This document shows positions 10,789-20,914 of a stretch of 64,000 bases of DNA, in pieces. Source of the stretch: Rhabdophis nuchalis. Taxonomy: Eukaryota > Chordata > Lepidosauria > Squamata > Natricidae. The notes beneath the pieces are model-generated. The model saw only the letters and a list, made by a program, of their open reading frames with translations. It was not told the origin of the DNA and ran no database searches. The DNA lies in NCBI GenBank assembly GCA_039707465.1, contig CM077644.1:94717375-94781374 (forward strand). Reading direction: 5' to 3'. Each line of letters opens with the position of its first letter. Within the stretch, counting starts at the first letter, position 1. A program made the translations under genes and the position numbers.

Positions 10789-11082
10789 CTACCACATTCG
10801 TGATAAGTGGAATTGAAGTTCAGTCATTTTCCAATTATGTCGTTCCTTTCTGAACTTGTATTTGTTATGGACTACAAATTCTGATAATCTAATAAAAGAC
10901 TGCGACCACAAATCTAAGTGTCTCTCTCCATACTTGTATTTCATGGAGGGATGAGTCCTGCAGTAATGAATTTCTCTGGTGTAACGGATACTGGCTTCAC
11001 AGCATTGTCTGCATTTGAAGAACTTGCCATACCCAAGTAGGTATGCTGCTATTATAAATTCAGACACATACAATGCTAACAT
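10789..11082 (-). pseudogene. Possible degenerate C2H2 zinc-finger relic
   Basis: A 97-codon open frame on the minus strand. Around residues 24-44 it shows CRQC...H...H (C-x2-C-x11-H-x4-H), one residue from the classical zinc-finger spacing. It is followed by THPSMKYKY, which lines up with the TGEKPYKC linker between fingers, and then by WSQSFIRLSEFVVH, resembling the 'FSQSS.L..H' core of a next finger whose cysteines are lost. It may be a leftover of a KRAB-type zinc-finger gene cluster, which are abundant in reptiles. The match is short and could be chance; not a working gene. Confidence 0.35.
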
Positions 11083-11890
11083 AGCTCATTGAGCCTTACA
11101 CCATCATGAAATGTCACAGTTATAAATAGCATGATCATATTTTGTTATTTGCTGGCAAATAATAGTTAATCAAGAAAAGTTAATCAAATACATGGTTAAA
11201 AAAATGCAACACTCAAAATATAGCACTCACATATTCTTAGAGACAGACAACGTAGACACACAGACATCTAATTCATGGCAGTATGAATACAAAATGTCAA
11301 TGATTTTTCATCTTTAATACCTAAGGGATTTATAAGCATATTGCCTTAGTAAAATCTGATTCCGCGGTATAGTGTGAAGCTCAGATATGCATATTTAATT
11401 ACTCAGAAAGTAATTTATTTGTACAGATGGTGGTATTAGGGGTCTTACTTCAATTTAAATTACTTCTGTTATGAAGAAATGTTATTTTGCTATGAATCCT
11501 TACAACAAAGAACACACTTTTATCACAGATAAGAAAGAGTGTAGTGTTGTAATTAATACACATGATTAATCTGATACATTGATATGAAGTTGAGCATGAT
11601 ACAAAGAGTTTGATGAAAGACAAATATAGAGGTCCTCTGCTTTCAAGGCTGTGATCATTTTAAATAGCATAGTAAGAGATTATTAGATCAGAAAGGGAAT
11701 TTTGAAAGCTTAGAATTTTGAAGAAAATAACGTACACAGACCGAGGCCCAAAAAAATAATAATGAAATCTCTCTCTATCCATCATCTATTGCCCGTTATG
11801 GGAGTGGTTTGACCTGATAAAATAGATCTAAAAGAAGGATTCTTGATTATGTTAGCTTGAATCAAGCTAAATTTTACATTCATTCTTGCC
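11083..11890. other. No feature recognised
   Basis: A/T-rich, unique-looking DNA; no repeat ends, no credible frame. Confidence 0.45.
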
Positions 11891-11898
11891 ATCTAGAT

Positions 11899-12033
11899 CA
11901 GGGGTCTCCAACCTTTGCAACTTTAAATCTGAAGGACTTCAGCTCCCAGACTTCTCCAGCCAGCAAAGCTGGCTGGAGAAGTCTGGGAGCTGAAGTCCTT
12001 CAGACTTAAAGTTGCAAAGGTTGGAGACCCCTG
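11899..12033. mobile_element. Palindromic hAT MITE, 8-bp duplication
   Basis: CAGGGGTCTCCAACC to GGTTGGAGACCCCTG with GCCAGCAAAGCTGGC in the middle. Exact duplication ATCTAGAT at 11891-11898 and 12034-12041. Same family as 4504. Confidence 0.9.
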
Positions 12034-12041
12034 ATCTAGAT

Positions 12042-12712
12042 TATAAGTTGCTGCATTTTTTTTTCAATGTTTCTGTTGTCTCTTATCACCAGAGACTCGA
12101 TTTGACCTGGGAAAAAAGAAATACAGTATCTATTTAGGGGAAAATACAGTAGGTGACAAATGGACATTCATTTTCTTCTATTTGCATGACACTCTGAATG
12201 CCAAAAACATGACATTTTCAACCACTTCCAATCTCACTAAGTCTCCCAAGAATTCCCATCAGACCAATGCAAGTGATGTGGATGTAAAGGAAAGCTGCCA
12301 AAAGTAAAGATGGATTCTTGCTTTGCTATACTTCGGTAAAAAACATACATACATATATATATATTAAATAGAGGGCATCCTCTCCAACCGATTTTCTTGT
12401 TTTCCCTCCTCATGGCTTCTTTAGATTTTGCCAATATCTGACAGAATGCTAGCCAAGTAGCTAAAGAAGGAAGGAAGTAGTTATCCACAAGCAGTTGCTA
12501 AGAGAAATACTTGTCCAAGGGGAAGATATTCAGTTTGGGGGGAAAAAATATGGAGGGAGGAACAGAAGGACACTCTATACATGGAGAAGGTAAAGGACCA
12601 ACGAGAGGCAGGGGTTTAAAGTTATGCTACATACTGAGATTCAAAAGAGAAACACTCAGAAATGTGGGGTGGGGGGAGATTTGTGCTCTTCATTTCTCAG
12701 GACAAGCTCACT
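12042..12712. other. No feature recognised
   Basis: Contains a short (AT)n/(CATA)n run near 12345-12363 and G-runs near 12536 and 12669. No gene or clear repeat. Confidence 0.4.
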
Positions 12713-13079
12713 TGTCAGGGTTCCAAGTAACACCCCTAACGAAAGAAGACTCCGAGGCTTGGTTTTCCTCAAAGTTCCATTTTATTAGAGATGTCGTATT
12801 GGCACATCTGAGAAAACCCAAATCTGAAAGGTTCCAGGTTTTCCACCCAAAAGAAAGTTCAAGTCCCTGCCCAGCACTCACATGTCCATCACAAGATCCA
12901 ATCAGGCACCATCCAAAACAGAAGATGCCTCCCAGTCACCTCACCACAGCTGCGGGGCCCAACGGCCTTGACTTTCTGAGAAAGTATGTTATTATGGCTG
13001 CATATCACTCACACTCTGTAAAATCCCCCCTCCCATTTTCCCATAGTAGAAAAGTCCAAAAGGTAAAAGATGGCGGTTC
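12713..13079 (-). mobile_element. LTR-like segment (TGTCAGGGTTCC family), copy 1
   Basis: Shares its layout with 20114-20530: plus-strand start TGTCAGGGTTCCAA, then CTCAAAGTTCC, ATTTATT/TTTTATTAGAGA (complement of an AATAAA signal), CACATCTGAGAAAACCCAAAT, CCAGGTTTTCC and CCCCCCTCCCATTTTCCC. On the minus strand the AATAAA lies upstream of an end reading ...GGAACCCTGACA, as in an R-U5 segment. I infer an endogenous retrovirus LTR. No duplication found. Confidence 0.55.
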
Positions 13080-13128
13080 ATAAGTTAGTAAGCTGGTTGT
13101 TAAGTGAATCTGGTTTTCCCATTGACTG
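13079..13128 (+). mobile_element. Fragment of the Tc1/mariner-type MITE
   Basis: GTTGTTAAGTGAATCTGGTT and CCCATTGACT are exact internal words of the MITE family at 38968 and 55638. Only about 50 bp survive, wedged between the LTR-like piece and a CR1. Confidence 0.6.
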
Positions 13129-13850
13129 AAGGACAGACAAGGAGTAATGGCTGGAAACTGACCAAGGAGACATTCAACCTAGAAATAAAGAGGAACTTTC
13201 TGACAGTGAGAACAATCAACCAATGGAACAGCTTGCCTTTGGAAGTTGTGGGAGCTTCATCACTTGAGACTTTCAAGAAGAGATTGGATTGCCATTTGTC
13301 AGAAATGGTGTAGGGCAGTGATGTCGAACCTTTTTTGCTTCGGGTGCCAAAAGCACACGCTTGCACATTATTGCACGCAGTTGAATGCCCACCCCCATAA
13401 TTTAATCTCCCCATGCCATGCCCCCTGTGCATGCGTGCATGACACCCTACCCTGCTGCCCCGCGCATGCATACACAACTTTCTTGGAGCCTGGGGAGGGC
13501 AAAAACGCACCCCTGCCAGACGTCCTCCAGAGGTCGGAAACCAGCCCATTTTCCAACTTCCAGTGGGCTTGATAAGTCCATTTTTTGCTCTCTGAAGGCT
13601 TCAGGAGGCTTTCCTGAAACTTCCAGAGGACAAAAAACTGCTGAAAATCAAGGCCAAAAATCAGCTGGCCATTGTGTGCATGCGTGCTGGAGCTGACAGG
13701 GCAACACCTCGTGTGCCCTCAGAAATGGCTCCGCATGCCACCTGTGGCACGCGTACCATAGGTTCGCCATCATCTTGCTTGAATGGAGGGTTAGACCTAT
13801 GAGATGACCTATAAGGTCCCTTCCAACTCTGTTATTCTATTCTATAACCA
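13129..13850 (+). mobile_element. CR1 LINE 3' end with ATTCT tail
   Basis: The start translates as a CR1 C-terminus (RSNGWKLTKE, NFLTVRTINQWNSLP, FKKRLDCHLSEMV). After an inserted hAT element at 13316-13773 it resumes with the 3'UTR and ends AGGTCCCTTCCAACTCTGTT plus ATTCTATTCTAT. Snake CR1 elements are known for 3' ends that merge into such pentanucleotide repeats. 5' truncated. Confidence 0.8.
13316..13773 (+). mobile_element. hAT-like MITE (GTGATGGCGAACC family)
   Basis: Left end CAGTGATGTCGAACCTTTT and right end CATAGGTTCGCCATCAT are inverted copies. Related copies are at 17542 (partial), 25884 and 41708, the last two with clear 8-9-bp duplications. Here no duplication is seen, so one end may have been rearranged. 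It lies inside a CR1 3'UTR, as do the 25884 and 41708 copies. Confidence 0.65.
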
Positions 13851-14137
13851 CAGACTGTAGAACTGGCATGTAAAAAATATCTCAGTCCCACAGGAGGATG
13901 GAGGGCATGGGAAGCATTGCAGAAGGGAACCTCCCCTGTTTTCCAGATGGTAATAGGAAAGGAGGGGGAATGGGAGGAATACTTTCAGACTTGCAAGATT
14001 CTGGGAATGGAACCTTAGAGTGAAGATAGAATTAGTACTCACCATTGTGCCTCTTGTCTGGACTAGCTCAAAGGACTATTAGGGGAAATGGGAGGAGCCT
14101 CACTGTTTGTGCTTTATATCCCTCTCTTTGTACTTAC
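13851..14137. other. No feature recognised
   Basis: Unique-looking spacer between the CR1 tail and the large fold-back element. Confidence 0.4.
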
Positions 14138-15151
14138 CTTGGGACGCAGGGGTGGGTTTCTGGGGGTTCGCCTGGGATCGGGCGAACCCTTTCGTAAAAT
14201 TTCCGGATCCCGAGCGATCCCTTTGGATCGTGGACCCGGAAGTAAGTCGCCGCTGCTAACTGCTGCTCCCAGCTGGGGCGGGCAGGCAGGAAAGCAAGCA
14301 AGGCGACTGCGCTGTCTTCTTTTTCTATCAGCGAAGCGCCGCCTCCTCCTCGCCCATGCTTCGCTGAGAGAAAAAGAAGACAGCCAGGCCGGCTCTCCGA
14401 AGGGGTCCTCCTTTCCCCTTCTCCATGGGGGTGGGTGGTGGGGGTGGGCCGCTCACCTCGTCGCCCCACAACCTGCTGCCGTGACAACTCCGAAGAGCAG
14501 CGCTCAGGCCAGGAGCCGCAGGCCCCAAAAAAAGAAAGCACACACACACACACAACCTACTTCAGGCGGCGGGAAACACGCAAGGAGAATCCACTCCCAG
14601 CTGTCTTCTTTTTCCTTCTGCGAAGGGTACTGGCCGCTGGCAAAGCGGGAGGCTCGGGAAGGCGGCGGGAGCGCCTTTCCCCCCCCCCCTTCCCTTTGCT
14701 CAGCCACCTCTTCCCCCCTACGCCTAGCCGCGAGTGGATTCTCCTTGCGTGTTTCCCGCCGCCTGAAGTAGGTTGTGTGTGTGTGTGTGCCGCCTTCCCG
14801 AGCCTCCCGCTTTGTCAGCGGCCAGTACCCTTCGCAGAGGGAAAAAGAAGACAGCTGGGAGTGGATTCTCCTTGCGTGTTTCCCGCCGCGGGTAAGGAAA
14901 GTTGCTGCGCGCCCCAAAAATCCTCTGGCCCGCTGGCCGCGGTTGCTCGCTCGCTCGCTTGCTCGCTCACCCATCGGACGCCAGGTTCCTTCGTCCGGTG
15001 GATGGGTGAGAGAGAGAGTAAATACAGCCAGCGGGTTCTCTGGCTCTCTGGTTCCCCCCTCCCTCCCTGTCTCTCTGTGTGTCTGTCTCCCCTCCCCCCC
15101 AAACCTCCTCAGCTCCTGGAAGTAGCCTGACCGGCTACTCTCTCTCTCTCT

Positions 15152-15462
15152 CTCACCCATCCACCGGACGAAGGAACCTGGTGTCCGATGGGTGAGCAAG
15201 CGAGCGAGCAAAGGCTTTTGAAGCAAAGGCTTCAAAGGCTGCCGGCTAGGAACAGCGCGCTACGCTGCGCGAACCCCCCCCCCCGCCCCCTGCCAGTCGC
15301 GCTAACAGGGAAAGTTTTGCCGCGACTGGGGGGGGGGTTCGCGCAGCGTAGCGCGCTGTTCCTAGCCGGCAGCCTTTGAAGCCTTTGCTTCAAAAGCCTT
15401 TGCTCGCTCGCTTGCTCACCCATCGGACGCCAGGTTCCTTCGTCCGGTGGATGGGTGAGAGA
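15152..15462. repeat. Near-perfect long palindrome
   Basis: Arms of roughly 138 bp, about 15152-15290 and 15326-15462, are inverted copies, sharing CACCCATC...CGGACGAAGGAACC, GCAAAGGCTTTTGAAGC and GGAACAGCGCGCTACGCTGC. The spacer holds opposing C- and G-runs. A third copy of the outer arm lies at about 14940-15010. Confidence 0.85.
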
Positions 15463-15485
15463 GGCTGAGGAGGCTTGGGTGGGTG

Positions 15486-15748
15486 GGGGGAGACAGACAG
15501 AGAGAGAGAGGCACAGACACACAGAGAGACAGGGAGGGAGGGGGGAACCAGAGAGTGACAGACACACACAGAGAGACAGAGAGTGGGAGGGAGAGAAAGA
15601 TAGACAGACAGAGAGAAAGAGAGAAAAAGAAAGAGAGACAGAAAGGAAAGAAAGAGAAAAAAGAGAGAGAGAAAGAGAGAAAGAAAAGAGACAGAAAGAG
15701 AGAAAGAGAAAGAGAGAGAGAGAAAGAAAGACAGAAGGAAAGAAAGAA

Positions 15749-15780
<32 letters not shown>
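15486..15780 (+). repeat. Polypurine (GA-rich) tract
   Basis: About 300 bp almost entirely G and A on the plus strand (GAGAGAAAGAAAG words), ending in (GA)n. Translations rich in Arg-Glu or Ser-Leu come from it. Such tracts can form triplex DNA. Confidence 0.9.
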
Positions 15781-15781
<1 letters not shown>

Positions 15782-15992
15782 ACTTATGACCACAATTAAG
15801 CCCAAAAGTTTGGTTGCTAACCAAGACCATTGTTAAGTGAATTTCACATTTTCCAAATTGGCCACTCCCACCCGGTCACATGGCTGGCAAGCCACTCCTA
15901 CCCGGTCACATGGCCGGCAAGCCACTCCCACAAAGCAGGACACACCCACAGAACCTGTTCCAAAAATTTTGAAACCCACCCCTGCTTGGGAG

Positions 15993-16656
15993 GGTCTCTC
16001 TTTAATGGGAATTTAACTGAATGCAAGTAATTTGTTAAAGGAGACATGCACAAACCTAGCTGCTGTCTGACATGATCAATACAGAGATAGATTTGGAATA
16101 TAAAAGCAGCCTGGCTCCTGCTTGAGCCCAAATCTGCTTCTCCCTCTGGTTGTAAAGCACCAACAGACGGATGAATTTACAATCTGTCACCACGACTTCA
16201 ACAGAACAATGTGGTTGTACTCATTCCATTTAACAAACTTCTCTTTAAAAGCCGTCCAAGGAGATTGCCTAAAACAGAGAGTAGTTTATCACATTAATTC
16301 TTTTCCCTATCCATTATTGCATCTACAGGGGGAAAGCAACACTTTTGCAGAACAAAATCATTTCCCCATATATATATATATTTTAAAAAAAACCATTCTG
16401 AAGGGTATTTTTGTGTGTTTGCCACACTCTCAAAGATGAGCATTTCCCCCATCTTCTATTAAACGCTGCATCCTGTATCTCAGAGGTAGGATACCTCATT
16501 CCACTCAGTTGCTATGGTAAGTCTTCATGTTTTATTGAACAGTAAATTGACACAATATCCTAAATGACTCCCATATGGCCCTAACATAAATAGCCTACTT
16601 GTTGGGTTTGATTTTTTTTTCCTGTTGGCTAGTTTTCCCATCCCCTATTTTAAAAA

Positions 16657-16712
<56 letters not shown>

Positions 16713-17004
16713 ATATGGATTTTGTGCCAAAGAATACCTTTCTTTTGTTAATTGTACATTCTTAAGTCTTTGAATATTTTTGAAGAACTGTGAATGGTTA
16801 TTCTGCTGAGATACTATACTAGCCAGACACAAGTCCCACTGAAAAGTAATTACAGAAAAAGAACAGGAAAATATTTGGTACTCCAGAGACAAAAGACAAT
16901 TGATTATTTGTTTGTTTGTTTGTTTGTTGTTTGTTGTTTGTTTATTTTTGTACTCAGGTGCAAAGAGCTCAATCACACACACGAGCACACACACACACAC
17001 ACAC
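15993..17004. other. No gene; simple repeats
   Basis: (GAAA)n at 16658-16712, (TTTG)n at about 16905-16945 and (CA)n at 16976-17003. A (TA)n is at 16369-16381. The rest is unassigned. Confidence 0.5.
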
Positions 17005-17249
17005 CTGTGATGCGATTCAATTTTTTTTACTACCGGTTCTGTGGGTGTGGCTTGGTGAGCACTGCTTGGTGGGCGTGGCAGGGGAACGTTACTGCAAAAT
17101 CCAGCTGTGTTCTCCTGTTCAAGGCAACAAAAGAAGATCAGCTGGGAGGCTGGGAGGCAGCAGGGCGGGGCCAGTCTATTTGCTGGTTCTCCGAACTACT
17201 CAAAATTTCCACTCCAGAACTGGTCAGAACTGGCTGAATATCACCTCTG
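17005..17249 (+). mobile_element. hAT-like MITE (ACCGGTTCTG...CACCTCTG family)
   Basis: Matches 24772-25024 over its length: CTACCGGTTCTGTGGGTGTGG, TTGGTGGGCGTGGC, GTTACTGCAAAATCC, ACTCAAAATTTCCAC, GAACTGGTCAGAAC and a final ATCACCTCTG. Flanks are ACACACAC and ACACATAG, a weak 8-bp duplication partly hidden by the (CA)n. Confidence 0.65.
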
Positions 17250-17541
17250 ACACATAGACCTGGAAAGAAAATCCAACTACTTTTATCCAGTGTGCATCCA
17301 GTTTGTGAAAATACTCATAGTCCCTTTGGAACCATGCTGGTTTGACGATCAAGATGTCTCCTTACATTCACTCTGCAGATGGATTATTAATATATATAAG
17401 GAAGATAATATTTACCCAAGGCTTTCTTGTTTGTACTGAACTGTTATACAAACATGATCCAAGCATTTTCCCCCTCCCACATCCTTATGCCTCTGCCTTC
17501 ATATTATCCCCAGTCCTTGAGTGAGACAGCACTCCTTAGAT

Positions 17542-17633
17542 CAGTGATGGCGAACCTTATTCGCCTCGGGTGCCAAAAGCACACATGCTCGCGCTATTGT
17601 GCGCACTCATCTGCCCACACCCATAGTTTAATG

Positions 17634-17713
<80 letters not shown>
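17542..17713 (+). mobile_element. Partial GTGATGGCGAACC-family MITE ending in (TC)n(CA)n
   Basis: CAGTGATGGCGAACC starts the element and CGGGTGCCAAAAGCACACA continues as at 13316. After about 95 bp it turns into (TC)n (17636-17679) and (CA)n (17680-17713). The right half is missing. Confidence 0.65.
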
Positions 17714-17717
<4 letters not shown>

Positions 17718-18092
17718 TGTCAAGTAGGAGTAAGGACAAATAACAATTATGAATCTCCCTTTTTAATACATTTTCCCCCTTGGAGTTCTGTTAGACATCT
17801 ACTGTTAGACAAATGTCTCTCTGACATCTTGTCTCTTATCTAGGAGGTCTGCTTCACATACAACATTTCCCCAACTTAAAAGGATGGTCTAGTTTGAAGT
17901 GTAACTGGGATTGTTGCAGTCTCTAAGAAGAAATGCTTAAATGCTTAAAAGACTTATTGCACTCCATGGACATCTGTTAACTGCTTTTCCTAAAGACAGC
18001 TCACTATGTCTACAGCTAGTCTCAAGCTGCTATGCTATGGTTAAGGTAATTGTCACATACACAACAATTTCTAAAAGCCATTGTATTCATCC
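17714..18092. other. No feature recognised
   Basis: Unique-looking A/T-rich spacer. Confidence 0.4.
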
Positions 18093-18247
18093 CCCTAAAC
18101 CAGGCATGTCCAAAGTCCGGCCCGGGGGCCATTTGTGGCCCGGGGGTCGGTTTAATACGGCCCTCCAACAGCCCTCCCTGCTCTGTGTAAATGTGGCCCT
18201 CCCTTCCTCCCTCTGTCTCTGGGGCTGTGTGGCTGGGAGGGAGGTAC

Positions 18248-18610
18248 ACGGAGGTTACGGACGCCTCCTCCTGCAGCCGGCGAGGGAGCAGGCAGGGTGA
18301 GCACCCAAGGCTACCGTCATCTTAAGCACTACCGAGGCTGTCGCCCGGCAGGGGCGTCAGGCAGGGAAGCCGGTCGCGTCTCCATCGCGGCTCTCTCCGG
18401 CGGGCACCACGGCTTACGTTCTGGGGCCGCGCGTTCACCTCCCTCCCAGCTTCACAGCCCCAGAACGTGCAGTGATGGAGTTGCGACCGGCTTCCCTGCC
18501 TGACGCCCCTGCCGGGCGACAGCCTCGGTGGTGCTTAAGATGACGGTAGCCTTGGGTGCTCACCCTGCCTGCTCCCTCGCCCGCTGCGGGAGGAGGCGTC
18601 TGTAACCTCC
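18248..18610. repeat. Long palindrome inside the hAT-like element
   Basis: Arms of about 138 bp at 18248-18386 and 18473-18610 are inverted copies: CGGAGGTTACGGACGCCTCC, GGGAGCAGGCAGGGTGAGCA, GCTGTCGCCCGGCAGGGGCG and GCAGGGAAGCCGGTCGC each recur in complement. The spacer is about 86 bp. Confidence 0.85.
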
Positions 18611-18649
18611 GGCATACCGGCCCTTCTGCTGCTTCCCGGGGTGGGGGAG

Positions 18650-19398
18650 GGGAGGAGAGGGGAGTGACTGACAGACACAGAGAGAGACAGAAGGGGAGGG
18701 AGGGAAAGACAGAGAGACAGACAGAGACAGAGAGAAAGAGAGGGAGGGAGAGAGACGGAGAGAGACATAGATAGAGAATGACACAGGGAGGGATTGAGTC
18801 GGAGACAGACAGGGAAAGAGGGAGAGACAGACATACAGAGAGAGGGAGGGAGGGAGAGAATCAGAGAGAGTGACACACAGAGACAGGGAGAGACAGAGAG
18901 AGGGAGGGAGAGACAGATAGATAGAGACTGATTAAGTGAGTGAGAGACAGACAGACAGACAGACACACACACACACAGAGTGACAGAGAGAAAGAGAAAT
19001 AGAAATGGAGAGAGAGAGGAAGAAAGAGAGAGAAAGAGAGAGAGTGAGAGAGAAAGGGAGACAGAAAGAAAGAGAAAAAGAGAAAGAAAGAGAGAAAAAG
19101 GGAAAGAAAGAAAGAGCGAAAGAGAGAGAGAGAAAGAAAGAGAGACAGAAAGAAAGAGAAAGAGAGAGAGAGAAAGAAAGAGAGAAAAATGGAGAGAGAG
19201 AGAGGAAGAAAGAGAGAGAGAGTGAGAGAGAGTGAGAGAGAGTGAGAGAGAAAGGAAGACAGAAAGAAAGGGAAAAAGAGAAAGAAAGAGAGAGAGAAAT
19301 GGAGAGAGAGGGGGGAAGAAAGAGAGAGAGAGAGAAAGAAAGAGAGAAAGAGCGAGAGAAATGGAGAGAGAGAGAGAGGAAGAAAGAGAGAAAGAGGT
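18650..19398 (+). repeat. Polypurine tract, about 750 bp
   Basis: Nearly pure G/A with ACAG/ACAGAC interruptions at first and GAAAGAGAGA words later. The long Ser-Leu-Phe reading frame on the minus strand is a by-product. Confidence 0.9.
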
Positions 19399-19754
19399 AG
19401 GTAAGTTTTTTTTAAATTTATTTTCAATACATTGTGAAAACTCAACTGTCAGTTGATCTTAATGTTATGAAATGAAAAGTATGTCATTTGCAATTAACTT
19501 GGCATAAAATAATTTATTTGCATTTAATTGTAATGTGTTCGGAAAAATGTTCGGCCTTCCACCATGTTCACTTCATCCAATCTGGCCCTCTTTGAAAAAA
19601 GTTTGGACACCACTGCCCTAAACCCTTCAGTTTAGTTGTATGAATGAGGAATTGCTTAGTGTAAACAGGAAAAAGGTTATATAAACTTATTTTACATAAC
19701 CTGGATTACACAACCAGATGTGCAAGATATCCATTTGTAGAACTGAGGATATTG

Positions 19755-19816
19755 CCTTCCTTCCTTCCTTCCTTCCTTCCTTCCTTCCTTCCTTCCTTCC
19801 TTCCTTCCTTCCTTCC
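19755..19816 (+). repeat. (TTCC)n microsatellite
   Basis: About 15 uninterrupted TTCC units. Confidence 0.95.
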
Positions 19817-20113
19817 TGTTATAATCCCATCTTCGCTACTATCATTACCAGTAAACTGGACCATGAATCACATTATTGTAGATGGAGAATACACAAGCAT
19901 AAAGCTCTTGTTTGTTTGTTTGTTTATAACATTTGCATCTCCTTTCAGTACTGAAAACAGTCTAAGAAGTAAACAGAATATCTCTTGCCTTTTGTTTCAT
20001 AAATCTCTAGAGTTCATAATAGTGTAATGGAGAAGGATCATATCAGAAATTCCTTTGTAAAGGTAAAACCTATAGAGTATTGGCAATATATAACTACTTC
20101 TTCAAGGTGAGGT

Positions 20114-20530
20114 CTGTCAGGGTTCCAAATAGCATCCAAAAGTAAATCAGATTCCGAGGCAAAGGATTCCTCAAAGTTCCAATTTATTAAGAGAGCCATG
20201 TTGGCACATCTGGGAAAACCCAAATCTGAAAACTTCCAGGTTTTCCCACCCAGTTGAAAGTTCAAGACCCTGCCCCGACACTCACAAGTCCATCACATGG
20301 TCCAATCTTCCACTGCCACACTGGCAGCTTCCACCCATCCAGTTCCGGTCAGGTGCAGAGATAAAGGATGACCTTGGCTTTCTAGAAAGAATTTTGTTGT
20401 GGCTACATATCACCCAACTCCGTATAATCCCCCCTCCCATTTTCCCACAATAGAAAATGCATAGTAGAATAATAGAAAGTGTGGCAAGCCTGAAGTCCAA
20501 AAAGGAAAAGATGGCTTGCAGGCTTGACAA
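20114..20530 (-). mobile_element. LTR-like segment (TGTCAGGGTTCC family), copy 2
   Basis: Same order of words as 12713-13079, with TGTCAGGGTTCCAA at the plus-strand left edge and TTCCAATTTATTAAGAG (complement of AATAAA) near 20180. A TATA-like GATTATACGG lies on the minus strand near 20425, upstream of the poly(A) signal, which supports a U3-R-U5 order. The right edge is uncertain. Confidence 0.55.
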
Positions 20531-20914
20531 GATCTATAGCTGCCTTGGTGACTTTTCTGGGGGTAGATTCAACAGAGCAGTTTGCCTATTTGTCCTGATC
20601 TCACATGAACTATCTTTTGAATACAGCTCATTTACTGCCACTTTTTCCCGCCAGCATAGAATATATCAGATAATCGTTCTATGGGCTATTTAATCTCTGA
20701 GCCATAATTTCAACTAATATGTGGGTTTTCAGCTAGATCTCAGGCATTAAACAATTATAGCTCTCCTCTACAAAGACTCAGTATGTAGAAGACCTACATC
20801 CATAGAAGCCTCCTTTCCCCATTCTTTTGCTTCAGCAGTGACTAAGCTGCTAGGGATATAATAATCAGCTAAATTGATTGTTTTCTACTAAACAAAAGGC
20901 TTTTAGGTTTTTTC
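20531..20914. other. No feature recognised
   Basis: Could include more of the LTR-like element. Nothing else identified. Confidence 0.3.

Larger units (their letters stand above)
14147..15984. mobile_element. Large GC-rich fold-back hAT-like element (1.84 kb)
   Basis: Left end CAGGGGTGGGTTTC and right end GAAACCCACCCCTG are exact inverted copies. Flanks CTTGGGAC (14138-14145, one base before the element) and CTTGGGAG (15985-15992) form a near-perfect 8-bp duplication. The inside is GC- and CpG-rich, made of repeated hairpin arms (GTGGATTCTCCTTGCGTG in both orientations around 14580, 14735 and 14855) and then a polypurine tract. The right 200 bp (GGCCACTCCCACCCGGTCAC) match ordinary MITEs of this family at 28310 and 52408. 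Many long overlapping frames here are composition artefacts. Confidence 0.75.
18101..19615. mobile_element. Fold-back hAT-like element (1.5 kb), 8-bp duplication
   Basis: Left end CAGGCATGTCCAAAGTCCGG, right end AAAAGTTTGGACACCACTG: imperfect inverted repeats. Exact 8-bp duplication CCCTAAAC at 18093-18100 and 19616-19623. Inside are a long GC-rich palindrome (18248-18610) and a 750-bp polypurine tract. No transposase frame. Ends differ from those of the 14147 element, yet the internal plan is the same. Confidence 0.82.

Noticed and set aside
13316..13773. 8-bp target duplication for this MITE
   Set aside because: Left flank GTGTAGGG and right flank CTTGCTTG do not match, so no duplication is claimed here.
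14088..15235. Several overlapping 200-240-codon frames on both strands
   Set aside because: The GC-rich hairpin element has few stop codons; the same peptides recur because the arms repeat. No domain was recognised.
18861..19445. 194-codon Ser-Leu-Phe-rich frame and similar Arg-Glu frames on the other strand
   Set aside because: By-product of the polypurine tract.
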